DNA of 64,000 bases, taken from positions 2,304,001-2,368,000 of the forward strand of contig JAGUCH010000009.1 of assembly GCA_019096065.1 (NCBI GenBank), given 5' to 3'. Under the pieces are notes generated by a model that did no database searches, was not told where the DNA came from, and worked only from the letters and a program-made list of their open reading frames with translations. This stretch comes from Paracyclopina nana. Its lineage: Eukaryota > Arthropoda > Copepoda > Cyclopoida > Cyclopettidae. The stretch's first letter is position 1; each line of letters starts with the position of its first letter. Made by a program: the position numbers and the translations under genes. Below are positions 29,501 through 41,353 of this stretch, one piece after another.

Positions 29501-32500
29501 TTCCTTGTCAATGGAGACTGAAGCATCCTTTGCTTCCACTCAAGCAATCTTTTCATTGATTCTTCCCTTTGCTCTCTTCTTTTGCCTTCATCCAGCTGGA
29601 ACATTTCAGGGTTGTTCCTTTTGTTCCTATGCAGTCTTGCACTTGAGGATCTCTTGAATTCCCCAATGCTGGAGTCATTGTCCAGCAGTCCTGAGGCTGC
29701 TGCCACCATAGGGGTCACTGATTCAGCTCTTTTGCCCTGGAACATTTGCCCTGAGTGCCTTCTGGGTACATTCATGTATTCTTGCTGCTGCTGTTGCTGA
29801 GCCTGCATCATCTCAGGCTGCTGCACTGAGTTACTATTTGGCACTGACTTCCTTGGGGATGGTGTGGGAAAATACCTCGAGACTTCTTCTGAGGCCAAAT
29901 CAAGCTGAGAATCATGTGGAGATGGCAGAGGCATCGGCATCATTCTCTGCTGTTGCTCGTGTTGATAATACTTTTGCTGCTGTTGTTGTTGGTGATGGTG
30001 GCTGTATTCCAAGATTCCAGAGGCTCTGGATTGAGACCTCATTTGTGTCTCCTCGAAATGGTGCTTGTCCATGAGCATTCTCTGTTCAATACTGGATTTC
30101 GGCCTCGGAGGCTGAGGCCTGTGCATCATACTTCTTGGGTAAGATCTGCCTGTATGATTATTGCCAGGCGTTTGTGGAGCAGGTGAGCCATGCCCAAGAT
30201 CATACTCCAGGAAATCAGCACTGTGAGGTCTGGTGGCTTGTCGTTGGTTATTATTGGCACTATTCATCACTCCAGACCTGGCCAGTTGGACAGCCGATTG
30301 GTGCATTGCATTGTACTGTGGTGTCATCATCATGGCAGCTTGGTTATGCATATTCGAATTGTATATATCCTCATAATTGTCCATAGTCCTCGAGGGAGCT
30401 GCCATCATCATCATCATCTTGGACATTCTTCCATATGCCTCTGGCGTCCTGCGTTCCTGTGGTTGACGCGTTTTGTAAGTTGGTGGCATATCATCGACGA
30501 TGATATGAGCTTGGTGGACATCACTCAGAGGCTGATGATACCGACCAGTGACCATGAGAGCATGCGTATTGTTGTCTGCATTACTCTGCTGCCTTTCCGG
30601 AGAAGGAGACTGATCTCTGCTCGTGTTCAGCCTTCTTGGCTTGGGAGGAGCATTGGCATATAAAGGCTGATGCTGCTGCTGCAATTCTTGGCCTTCATTC
30701 TGCGACTGCTGCTGCGAAGGGTGGTAGAGATAGGCATTTCCATTTGGACTGCTGATTTGATGCACTGCCGGAGGGTAGTTATGCACTTGATGAAGGCCAA
30801 GCCTCATTTGCTGCTGCATGCTGCTCTCGTTGGCTCTCACCTTGGAAAAGTCCTGCTCTTGCTGCAGAATTGAGGCCAAACTCAGAGCATTCATCCATTG
30901 GATCATGGTGTCCTTGGTTTCAGCTGCAAAATAGTAGGTCCTCATATTTTTATGCTCCGCCTTGAAGGCAAACTTTCTGGCAATTCCGTCTTCTTTGGAA
31001 GTGGGACTGATCTTGTAGGAAGGCAGGAGTATTGAGCCGGACACTCGTTCATCGTCTGGGCTTTTGTAGTAGAACAGGCAGTATTCAGAGAGGACAAACC
31101 ATCGTTTCTTCCAGAGCATCAATCCTTCACTGCCTTGCTTGAAGAGCCAGCCTTGCAAAGTCACTGGAGCCTGGTCTGACCTCTTGATTTGCAGGGTTCC
31201 AGTTTTGCCATGACTCAGAGTCCGTCTGCGTCCGCCTCGATCCTGACAAAAAAATTAATTAGCTCAATGTTTTCTGAACCCATCCAAGCAGAAATATGAT
31301 GGTCGTACCTTCTTATTATCCATACTGGATGATTGACTGCCGTTTTCGTTGGTGGGACTCACACTTACATCCAGCCTGAAATAATTGAAATACATGAAAA
31401 ATAAGATTTTGAAGAACAATTTATTTCACTTGCCTTCCTGTAGTTGAGGTGGAAGACTGTGACAATTGAGCACTACTATTCTGATTATTCGATGCTGTGG
31501 GAGGAGACATCATCATATTCTGGTGATGACCTCTCGAGGGAGGAATATAATTTTGAGCTTGCATTGTTGATGCTTGTCTTGTCATCTGGGCTTGAGGGGG
31601 GAAATTGGGTGAATTGTAATTTTGAGGCTGAGAAAAATTATTCGGAGCCCTCTGAGACGGCTGAAAATTCGGAGATTGCTGGAAATTCGGAGATTGTTGG
31701 AAATTCGGAGATTGATGGAAATTCGGGGACTGTTGAAAATGTGGAGACTGCTGGATATTTGGCGGAGGTTGAAAATTGGGAGGGGACTGGAAATATGGCT
31801 GTTGTTGCTGGTAACTACCGATGCTATTCCTATTATTGTACATTAGAGGCCTTTGTTGAGGCCTTGGCTGGTAGAACTGAGGCTGTTGGTTTGGTGACGT
31901 GATTGGAGGCCGTTGCACGATTTGGTGGTGTCGTAGCCTGAAATGCAAATGATAAGCTCGCATAAGTAAACACAAACAATGAGCATTTGTAAGATAAGTT
32001 ATTCTTTATTTGCCCGAGGAGAAAAGTTTGCCAATTTTGGCAAATCCTTTGGACCTTTTTGCCTGACTAGCTCTCCCTGCCGACCAAGTGGACCTATTGA
32101 GGCTTCTCCTGACAAATTTGGACGAATCCCCTAATTCATCCTCGCTACTTTCCTCTTCTGGCTGTTTTTGCAAATCGTTCAAGCTGGCATGTCTCACTGA
32201 TGCCAACGAGGGGACTTTTAGCAAATTATCATTGGCATTCGGCTGATCCTGAGCGGCTGCACGTTCTCGTATTTGAGCTTTGTAGTTTTCGAAAATCCTG
32301 CTTCCACTCGGCATTTTCCCCTCTTGTTTGGCCAATTTTCTGGACTTGGACAAGGACAAGGGCATCGCAGTTGCACTCGACGTAGCTGATTTGCCAGGCC
32401 TAATATTTTTATTCGTGTCTGCTGTCACTTTGATGCAAATGGGATTTTGAGCAATTTCCACCATTTCCAGGACTTCGTTCGAATAAATCGACTCTGAACT

Positions 32501-33591
32501 GGCCTTTTTGGTGGCATCAGTCATCAGTCGAATGTAAGGGCTGTCAAAAGACGAGGCCATGGAGGTCAATGAAGACACTGAGGTTTTCTTTGGAATGTCC
32601 ACGCCTGTTTCTTGGCTGGTGGACAATGTCCTACTTCCTCGCTTGCTTATGGATCGCTTCTATTTTTCATTTCCATGAAAATCAGCTTTGCCTTCAGCCA
32701 GTTCAGTGTACGGCTATAAGTTGCGCGTTTTTTGAATAATGGGTCGTTAAAATATGAGAAATGGCTGTAGGCAAAGCTGCTAATTTTATAGCCGTATATG
32801 TACGAGTAGGAGGTGTTTGGCAAAATCTGAGTCACTCCTGTGTAGCCTTGGCAGTTCTTCGAGTAAAATGTCCTCTGAGTCGTCGAGTTCTTGCATGTTT
32901 TAGCCTATTCACACGTTCTACTTTGCCACAATGGACACCACCATTCAATTTACGTAGTTGTTGACGCAATATCATGAAGTACTATAGTTTACTTTAGCTG
33001 ATAAGATAGCAATTAGATGCTACAATAGGGAAGAAGAGCCCTTTGTATCAATTTAAGTGGATCAATAACGTCACACTAGCCTCTCATTTCTTAATTATGC
33101 CTAATAAACAGCCTTTAGCATTCATCCTGAAACGAATCTACATTTCTTTGATGTTTTCTAGCATCCTGCTTTAAAATCCCATTTCGTGGGAAATCGAGAA
33201 GATCACAGCATAATAGTATGAAGTGAGCTCATGAAAATGCAGGGTTCACCCTACAATAAGAGCTGCACTGCGAGACCCCATGGCGAGCAAATTGTCTTAT
33301 ATACAATACGCGAGTGGTGCTCTTATGGATTAAGAGTGATTGGCATATTGGAGAGATGTCAAGACAGACCACCACCACATACGCACATAGAGAAACTCTA
33401 TAACCTCAAATATATACGTGGGGTCGCTAGAATCCATTGACTTTTCGTAATTTACACTAAAGCGTATGTAGAAATTCAGATAATTGAAATACGAGCCTTT
33501 TTTACGAGAGATGTATCAAATGTCATTATTCTTACCGTGGCGTGGCTAAATTAGGGTCTCGGTGCACTTGAGCCATGGCTGTGGGGTCCAT
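23549..33591 (-). CDS. PLEKHA4-7/kramer-like PH-domain scaffold protein
   Basis: Twelve exons in reading order: 33591-33536, 31937-31434, 31375-31309, 31242-29253, 29140-26234, 26154-25730, 25670-24585, 24525-24226, 24166-23978, 23910-23805, 23737-23630, 23562-23549. They join without a frame break to 2,583 residues. An N-terminal Gln/Pro/Asn-rich region with repeated QQSPNF units leads to a PH domain (about 236-345) with the GWL-K, LWKKRWFVL and MRTYYF motifs of the PLEKHA4/5/6/7 family. Long Ser/Gln-rich disordered segments follow, then a coiled-coil region (about 1870-2090). PH domains of this family bind phosphoinositides; Drosophila kramer modulates Dishevelled turnover. It is much longer than human PLEKHA proteins, and I saw no WW domains. 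Intron 2 uses a GC donor. The last tiny exon (GSGK stop) is the least certain part. Confidence 0.85.
31655..31790 (-). repeat. Coding minisatellite: QQSPNF-type repeats
   Basis: About 18-bp tandem units in exon 2 of the PH-domain gene encode variants of F-Q-Q-S-P-N and F-H-Q-S-P-N. The stretch of neighbouring Gln/Pro codons makes this part of the protein low in complexity and likely to vary in length. Confidence 0.75.
32006..32560 (-). CDS. Unidentified ORF inside intron 1 of the PH-domain gene
   Basis: A 184-codon frame from its first ATG on the same strand as the host gene, in the 1.6-kb intron between exons 1 and 2. The frame stays open upstream to about 32658, where a TAG could act as a splice acceptor. 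The product is Ser/Lys-rich, with an acidic SSEDE patch and a basic C-terminus (RASQAKRSKGFAKIGKL). I do not recognise it. It does not join exon 1 in phase through any good acceptor, so it is more likely a nested gene or the last exon of one than an alternative ending of the host gene. Codon content looks coding, not random. Confidence 0.45.
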   Translation of the reverse strand: MASSFDSPYIRLMTDATKKASSESIYSNEVLEMVEIAQNPICIKVTADTNKNIRPGKSATSSATAMPLSLSKSRKLAKQEGKMPSGSRIFENYKAQIRERAAAQDQPNANDNLLKVPSLASVRHASLNDLQKQPEEESSEDELGDSSKFVRRSLNRSTWSAGRASQAKRSKGFAKIGKLFSSGK

Positions 33592-35255
33592 CTTGTCTCA
33601 ACGCAAAATGCTGGTCAGCGCAAATCCTCAGCAACTTCTGCAAGGTCGAAAAAAAGGATATTTGCACAAAAAGTGTGGATGGTAATCCTGTGATGGTGAT
33701 TGTGTAAGGCTTCTGAGCTTTCTATTTTCCGGCAAATGGCAAATGGCAAAAGTGACGCGCTAGCTTTTTTAGAGGGGGTGCACACTCGCGTTTGTCCACC
33801 AAAACACAGTGGAATAATTCATGTATACCTGACGCATCCAAGCTCTCTCTCTGATACCCTAAAGTGGAAAGCATGATTCACATCAAGCAAACTTGTTTTT
33901 ATGGCCTTTTATTCACCCTGTCTGCAATCCAGCCCAGCTTTCTAATTTAATAAAAGTTGCTATACCTAACGAAAATATTCCCCTATAGGATTGCAGTTTT
34001 GTTTTTCGGCCCAAATGCACTGTAATAATAATCATAAAATGCCAATAAAAAAGTTCCCACGATTATTTATTTGGAGCACTTCCATGCTAGCTTTATTTAC
34101 CCCTCTTCTGAACGACTTTTGCATGATGATAATAGTCATAATAAGGGGGGAAATTCGCTTCTTACCCAAGAAATAGAGGCTAGGTGACCATAGTCATTGA
34201 TTGCTGAGTTTGGCTGCTCTCGAAAACACTGTCTTGCACAATTGTAGTATGTTGTGATTTGGGAGTGTTTTCTTTCTCCTCAAGAAGCTGGTGTGGTAGT
34301 ATGCAGAGGAGAGATGGAATTGTTGGCTGGTAGGGCTGAGTTGGCCGGCGCGAGCTCCGAGCTGAAGTGCAACAGGTAGAACTTCGCCGCAGCCACCTTA
34401 AGCAGCTTCTACTGTACTAGCCGAGGAGAACACCGCTTAGGTCAATCACACTGTACGTGAGCGCTGCTATTCTGTATAGCTCGCATATAGCAGATGCGAG
34501 GTGAAACTGCCAAACGTTGTGGCCACCGTGCCATGCGCATGCCTATGTGCTTCTTCTCGATCCGAGTTGGCGCATTTCTAGCAAATGCAGAACTCCGAGC
34601 TAAAAGCATCCATTCATTAACCTGCACTGAGCTTTGAGTCTTCCAGAGTGAATAGAAGTACGCGTACTATTAGAAACTCGATATGGCTTTTGTTTCTTGG
34701 AGTGTCACGCTTAATTGTCACACTCTTTAGAGTTACCAAGAAATTAATTGATTTTCTTTGTATGAGAAATTGGTGTGTGAGACGAGATCACCAGGAAGTC
34801 AGACTCTATTTAATTTTTATTCTATTCTAATTTATTCTATTTAAGAAACTATTCTTGGTTATTTATATATACATGATTATTCGGATTACCTGGAAAGGAT
34901 GAAAAATCTGAATATCTAAATCGAATCAAGAACAGTAATACAGTTGCAAGTTATTTATGACTTAGCATAAAAAATAATTAAGAGTAATTTTAGAATCTAT
35001 ACTAATTTTGAAGAAACTAACGAAAGAGGCTTGATGGCAAAAAAGGAAATGAATTGCGGCGCAACAATTATATTCGCGTATCACGCAACCTACCATAGCG
35101 AACTTATCGGTTTGTCTTCCATCGTTCTTTTCCGTTCTGCAAAAGTGCAGCGAAGTAAGATAGGAGCATTCTTTTTCAAACTGACATCACGCCAAAAGTG
35201 TGATAGCCGGCATAGTTTTCCCTAAGCTTTTGACAAGACAGTTATAGGGGAAAAA
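33592..35255. other. Upstream region of the PH-domain gene
   Basis: Probable promoter side of the minus-strand PH-domain gene. A G+C-richer patch at about 34320-34640 stands out from the A+T-rich surroundings and could be a core promoter or noncoding first exon. I found no coding exon. Confidence 0.35.
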
Positions 35256-35587
35256 ATGGAAGAAAGGAAATCCGATGATTTGATCGGGATTTTAGGTGCA
35301 GAGGAAGAAAGTTCCAGTGCGATACAAGCAGCTTTGGACGACTTCCAGTTCCCAGCTGATCCATTCGAAGGCAGGTGACCAAATTCCTAATTATGAGGAT
35401 TTTCCGCAGAAAACTTTGTAAACTTTATCAGCAGGCAAAAAATGCTCACCATTGCGTGTGGAAGAAGAAGAAGCTATGGGATCCAAGCATCCTCTTTTAA
35501 CGAAGGAATTGAGCAGAAAGGATGACAATGACTTCACTTTTGACCTTGCCCAACTTCCTGAATTGATCAGAAGCAAACCAAACAATG
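35256..35587 (+). CDS. Possible small or partial gene, unknown
   Basis: An ATG at 35256 opens an acidic stretch of about 39 residues (MEERKSDDLIGILG...). After a gap of under 60 bases a second stretch with protein-like composition runs to an AAT followed by GTAAGC at 35588. Joining them in frame needs another GC donor (AAG followed by GCAGGT near 35373) and an acceptor at about 35434-35437; a GT donor two or so bases on gives the wrong phase. A third exon after 35657 is possible. I recognise no domain. It may be a real short gene, a pseudogene or chance. Confidence 0.25.
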
Positions 35588-35759
35588 TAAGCCTTTTTAA
35601 AGTTGAATACTATTTAGCTATATTTTTTATTTATTCGCCACTATTTTGCAAACTCAGGATTTAAGTAGTTTGATTTTTAAAGTTTATTGCTTGACTAATC
35701 AAAAAAACCACAAACCAAAAAATCAAATTCTATTGATAATTTTTGGTGTTTTTTAAAGT

Positions 35760-37058
35760 TTTTATGCTTGTATAAGAATTTTCATGTTCGATTTTAAAGG
35801 GATGACGAATGTACAAAATATTGATACTTTGGGGGCTAATAGCAGCGTGTGAAGCGGTCAATTATTTTTCGCGTAGTCATCTTTTTCTCATTCATGGTGG
35901 CTCTCCTATGTTTTCCCCACAAAAATAATTGTTGTCTCACCATGATCGTCGGTCATGTTTTCATCAAGTTTCTCACAGATTTGAGAGACTTTTGTGGGTA
36001 GTGACCCTCAAGGCTATAAAACAGTATGTCAACACAAGCTACTGAAAAGCGAAGGATAAATTACACGTTTTGCAGCTTCACATTTTTATCATTGAGGGTC
36101 ATTTGAAAAAGATTTGCAAAACCAATATTTTGACAGTGTGTTTTTCTGTTTATTCGGCATAAGCCCAAGAGATTATCCGAGCTGCATACAGTAGTTGAAA
36201 AATAATGTTATTTTTAGCCCTGAACTAGCGTTTCTCTTTGAGTATTAGGTGACATTTATATGGACTAATTTTGCCCCTCCCACCTCATTTTAATCGATTT
36301 TTCAATAGCCCATTTCCGCACCAAATGATCGTGTGAAACTCATAGATGTCTCTGCTTGCAATTAGAGTGTGATGCAAATTGCTGAATTGGCTCAATCAAA
36401 TGGCAATTCTATTTATTGCTCAGCTTTAGCTATTGTCAGGCTGGAAACCCATTCAAAAAGGTCAATGCTGTCTGACTGTGGCCAATGGTCCAAAATTCAT
36501 GGCACTACCGTGCAAACTGTCACCCCTAGCTTTTATTAAAACTGGTCCTCACTTTTCTTCGCCATTTACACCCTTATGTAGCTGAAGTCCTTAACAAAAC
36601 ACAAAGAGGCTCAAAAAAAGGGATAAATAGTTTTCTGATGGATTTAAAGCAAAAACGCACTAAGCATGAAAAACTCAAAACAAATTAAGCCACCATTTTT
36701 TCCTAGAATATTAGCAGAACTTTCAATGTCAAGTTTAAAAATCAAAAAACTCGAAAAAGGCCGAATTAGGCTGAATTTCATTGGCCAATCCCAATGCTTG
36801 AATAGGTAGTTACATAAATTAGCTTTTAGGTGGAGACATTTAAAATGCTGTTTGCCACAGTTGCAATTGTCCATGACGCTCGTTTAACGTGACCGGTCGC
36901 GTCGCGTTGCTCCCCCTTTTCTTTCAATTCATTCTTCTTCGCGTCCGCTCCGCCGTTCTCGTATATAGCGCACAGTGGACCGAAGCTAAAGTCCGCGCTC
37001 TTTCCCTCAAATTGCTGAAAAATGAGCAGCAGTTGCTAGTTGCGCTTTTCGACTCATC
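35760..37058. other. Upstream region of the ETS factor gene
   Basis: About 1.3 kb with no coding exon I can support. The A+T content is high until about 36880, where a short G+C-richer stretch precedes the ETS start codon and may be its proximal promoter and 5'UTR. Confidence 0.4.
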
Positions 37059-38742
37059 ATGGTCGCACCTTTTCAAATGGAAGCTGATCCCAGCTGCGGT
37101 GATCACCTAGTGCCCAAGCCCTTGAAAAATCTCACTGACCTCGAGCCTCCGTGCAAAAAGAAGCGCAAGGTCAATTTCAACTTGACCATCGATATCAAGC
37201 AAGAAGATGCGTGCGTGCCTCAAGGTCCAAATTCGCTGTCGGATTTTTCTGACGGCGAAAGCCTCTCTGAGCAGCCAATTCCCACCACTCCAGGTGGAAA
37301 GCCTCAGGTCCGACATTAAAGGCCACATTGAGAAAGTCCTCATTATCCAACTAACAGCCATTTTTGCGCAATTTCAGGTGCCGCCCCTTACGCCAGGGAC
37401 GAACAAAAAAATGGGCGAAACTTTGAAGCTCACATATGCTACTTGGGCAGCACATGCAGCCGACAACAAAGTGCCAGAGGACCCACGTGATTGGGACGAA
37501 TCGCACGTGAAAACGTGGCTAAGATGGACAGTGAACGAGTTCCAGTTCGGTGGCATTTGCTTCGAAGAGCTCGTTGACGAGTTCAAGGTACTTTACAACA
37601 TAAAAATTTAAATGAAAGTTCAGCTGTACTGAGTATTCTTTTCCCAGATGACTGGCAGTGCCATGTGCAATTTGTCCAGGGAAGAGTTCGTAGACAGGAC
37701 GCCAGGCTATGCAGGGGACATTTTATACGAGCATTTGGTCATTATGCAGCAAGACTCGCTAAAGGCCAGCTCTGATTCGAGCTTGGAGATGATTGAGGCC
37801 GAGCAGCCGGTGGACTTTAGCAGCAGCAACCACTCTGAAGGCTATCAGTTGCAATCGTTTTCCGACCACTACCAGCCGCCCGCGCACTTGTACCCGCACC
37901 ACGCGCCCGCCGCCATCTTTAATGTGCAGCAGCATCAACATCTCTATGCAGGAGAGCAGTACCACCACTACGGCTCGTATCAGCCTTTTGTGCCCATTCC
38001 ACCGCCACCCCCGATGCCATACTACAACAGATCTTCGCCTTTCATGGTACAAAAATAATGTTTTTATTTTCGCGTTTCAATCAACTTTTGAGCGTGGGAA
38101 CGAGCGAGCGAAATGTCGACTCCTCCGCGCGTTGACATCTCCACACTTTTAATTTTCGGCGTTTTTTCATTATCAGCAGCAGCAACAGCAGACTAATCAA
38201 CTCCCGCCGACTTCGACATCACAAGAGCCCATCAACGGTACCAGTAGGAGTATTGGCAGCAATTTTGGAGGTGGTGGTGAAAACAACAAAACAGCTAGTA
38301 GTGTGGCTGTCCCTCCCACAGGGGGACCGATACAATTGTGGCAGTTTCTTTTGGAGCTCCTCTCGGACAAAAATAACCAGAATTTCATCTCGTGGACCGG
38401 CGACGGCTGGGAGTTCAAAATGACCGAGCCAGATGAGGTAAATACATTATTCACTAAAGGGATGCCGCAATTTCCACTCAAATAAAGATCGTGTGACTAA
38501 AATACGATCTGTTGCAGGTTGCGAAGCGTTGGGGCATTCGCAAGAACAAGCCCAAGATGAATTACGAGAAGTTGTCGCGAGGCTTGCGCTATTACTACGA
38601 CAAGAACATCATTTGCAAAACGGCTGGAAAACGTTATGTTTACCGCTTCACATGTGATCTGGAAACGCTTCTGGGGCTGTCGGCGGACAAGTTCTTCAAA
38701 GTGATTGGCGCGACTCCCACCAGACCATCTGATGACGAATAA
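37059..38742 (+). CDS. pnt: ETS transcription factor, Pointed/ETS1-ETS2 type
   Basis: Five exons (37059-37307, 37378-37587, 37648-38046, 38177-38437, 38518-38742) encode 447 residues. Residues 84-89 contain PLTP just before the PNT domain, the MAPK phospho-acceptor site of ETS1 and PntP2 (Thr88 here). The PNT/SAM domain spans about 95-180 with [17 protein letters not shown] His/Tyr/Pro-rich linker follows. The ETS domain (about 336-420) starts [13 protein letters not shown] and has the DNA-reading helix with [10 protein letters not shown]. The composition matches the MAPK-responsive Pointed P2 class that acts downstream of receptor tyrosine kinases. Only this isoform can be seen; a P1-type first exon was not found. 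The short C-terminus after the ETS domain also fits ETS1. Confidence 0.9.
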
Positions 38743-40696
38743 TCGCATTATCATTCTGTGTATACCATATATAACTCTGTGATGACAGTGCAATTTGCTT
38801 ACAAGAATTTTCCTTCCACGACAGGGCATTATTCATACAGTTGTTAAGGGGAAAAACTAAGAGTTTTTCTTTTTAAAAAAAAATATTTTTCATTTGTACT
38901 ATAGAAAAAAATGTGCAATACAGAGTTGCGATATTCTGAAGAATTCAGAAAATACAAATTTCACACATCTATTCCAACTTGTTTTACTGTGCGTGTACAC
39001 ATGCAGAGTTTTGTTTGCTTTGCGAGATTCAATCTACCAAGAAAAATACACTCAAGTCCCATTCATGATCTCGGGGGCAAATAATACAAGAAGGTTTACC
39101 AGTGTCAACAGATTCAAATTTGTTTTGCATCTCGCTAATTGCTGTGATGGTCTTGGCCAGGCGACCAATTTGTGGCCAATGTTTTACTACAACATTTATT
39201 TCCCACGAAAACGACCCAAAGACGACCATTTTTGAATGAATGACCCCATGATCGTCATGTCTTGGTAGCTAATTACGTGCAGCACACTGGCCCAACATCG
39301 AAATACATCATTTTTCCTGCAGAAGTTGATGTTATCTGCGAATAATCAGCCGCATTTGTAAACTCGAGGTGAAACTCAATAGGTCAGGATTAGTGCCAAA
39401 GTGAAAGGATTATTTTCGTCTAGCCAGTGTCAGACCAGTGTGTAACTCGAGCGTTTTGTCCCATATGGCTCCCACCTTTTGCCATAATAATTATTGAGCA
39501 CAGCAACAGATGGCAACCGTAGCAGAAGAAGAAGTGCACATAAAAGAAGTTCATAGCTGAACGTAGTAGGGTTGTTTTGGGACCACCCCCTCCCAACTTG
39601 GTGACCCCGAGGGGTCTGCTCAAGTGACACGCCAGCAGATATTGCTGCCCACTGTGGGCAATTAAGCCTTAAACCATGGTTTTCACCGCAGCTGAAAGAC
39701 AACTCTTTTTTTTGTTAAAAAAATTACCTCGGAAAAATGGAATCGGGGCTGATTGATTTTTGGCGACATAAAATCGAATCGGCCCAGTGTGCTGGTGATT
39801 TCTTGAAAATTGTTGACAAATGCGCGAGATGAATGCAAAATGAATGAACTTCTACTGACGCTAGCTGCTGCAACAACTGTTGAACCGCTTTTTGAGGGAT
39901 GGATTTTTAAAATAGTCATTAGCGAACATAAAAGAAGCTGTATGTCTTTTAAAACGGCCATTTCTCATGCAACCAATCCTCAGGCAAAAATGAAGACATC
40001 ATTACTTCCACTTCAAACTCATTAGAAGATGTGCTAAAACAAGCGTCAGAGCAATAGATTCCAGTACACTCGTAGAAATCTGAATTTTCAACTGTACTAC
40101 AAATTGGGGAGATTTCGCAGACTGTACTAGTAGCACTCGAAGTAATGCTCTGAATGAATGAACCTATTTTTGGCTGTACGCTCGTGTAATCCTAGATTTT
40201 GAGCTACTTTCAGTTTCACCTGTTTGTCTGACCTATTGGTCAAAAATGATTACCTGCCCATGGAAATGTTAGCACCAACTCGTTCCCAGGATCATCGAAA
40301 AACCCCTTGCGGCTCGACCAAACTCCTGGCAGCAATAATCTGCCAATTTTTCTCTTTCATTCCCATTCAAAAAGGAAGAAATCTTTGGGCACAGCTTTTC
40401 GCTAAATGCATCACTCCAACATATTTTTATGGCTTTTTTCCACCTGCGGCCATCTGTATTTTAATTGCTCTGACACGAAGTGGCATAAACATTTATCATT
40501 CATTCTGGCGTAATTATATGCGCGGCTAAAGTAGACCATAAAATGCGTTTTGAACATAGAGCACAAGATATCAGTAAATACAATGGAAGGAATTGGGCGA
40601 ACGGTCTCGCAACCTATTGGAAATGCTAAATCTTGATGCAGAAAGCTTTTTCTCTGTAAGTAGCTACATCTGAGAAGAGTTTGGGAAACAAAGGCT
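38743..40696. other. ETS gene 3' region up to the transposon
   Basis: Non-coding as far as I can see. It begins with the 3'UTR of the ETS gene, including an A-rich run at 38870-38890. Scattered short frames lack splice partners or recognisable motifs. Confidence 0.4.
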
Positions 40697-40712
40697 CCCA
40701 GCGAACCCTTTT
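40697..40712 (+). repeat. Left terminal inverted repeat
   Basis: CCCAGCGAACCCTTTT, perfectly repeated in inverted orientation at the right end. Similarity drops sharply after these 16 bases. Confidence 0.85.
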
Positions 40713-40767
40713 TGAAGTAGGGTAGTCAGCGAGAAGTCGGTTAAAAGTAGGTATCGCTGGTAACTTT

Positions 40768-40945
40768 GGAAGTAATTTCTTATTATTGCAAGCGTAACAA
40801 AAAAGCTAACGGAAAGTTGGGTATTAAAAGTACTTATTTCCTGCTTTGTGGATGTTCAAAGAAAGTTGTTTTTCTTTCAGATTTGGCACAAAATCTGTTT
40901 GCTTTCAAAGCCATTTGGAAGTCACTATTTTTTGTAAATGGAAGT
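40768..40945. repeat. Left subterminal GGAAGT repeats
   Basis: GGAAGT occurs at 40768, 40917 and 40940. The first sits in GGAAGTAATTT, which recurs at 48448. Such short subterminal repeats are typical transposase-binding sites in multi-gene DNA transposons. Confidence 0.5.
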
Positions 40946-41353
40946 CGAAATTGCTAACCGAAGAAGTTATCCCAAAGCACTTTTGAGGCCGGGAATTGCG
41001 GCCTTTGAAAGCCGATTTTTGAAGGCCGCACTAGCTCGCTATTGGAATGCTACTGGACAAATGGACTTTGGAATGAGTTTTGAACCGGCGATGACCTATT
41101 TCATAATTGTAATTGTACATTTTACCTTTCGAATGAGTTTAGGTGATAAATTTAGTCATGTCAGATATTTATTGTTTGTTCAAAAGTATTTTAAGGAAAA
41201 GCACACATATACATATTACTGAAATGTTACGCGTCAACATTGTGACTATTTTTGTACGACAAGAATTTATACATGACTACAATAACGAAGTAGAAGCAAT
41301 TTCGAAGGTGCTGTACGTGCAGTTGACTTCGAAAACATATGCTTTTCGCAAAC

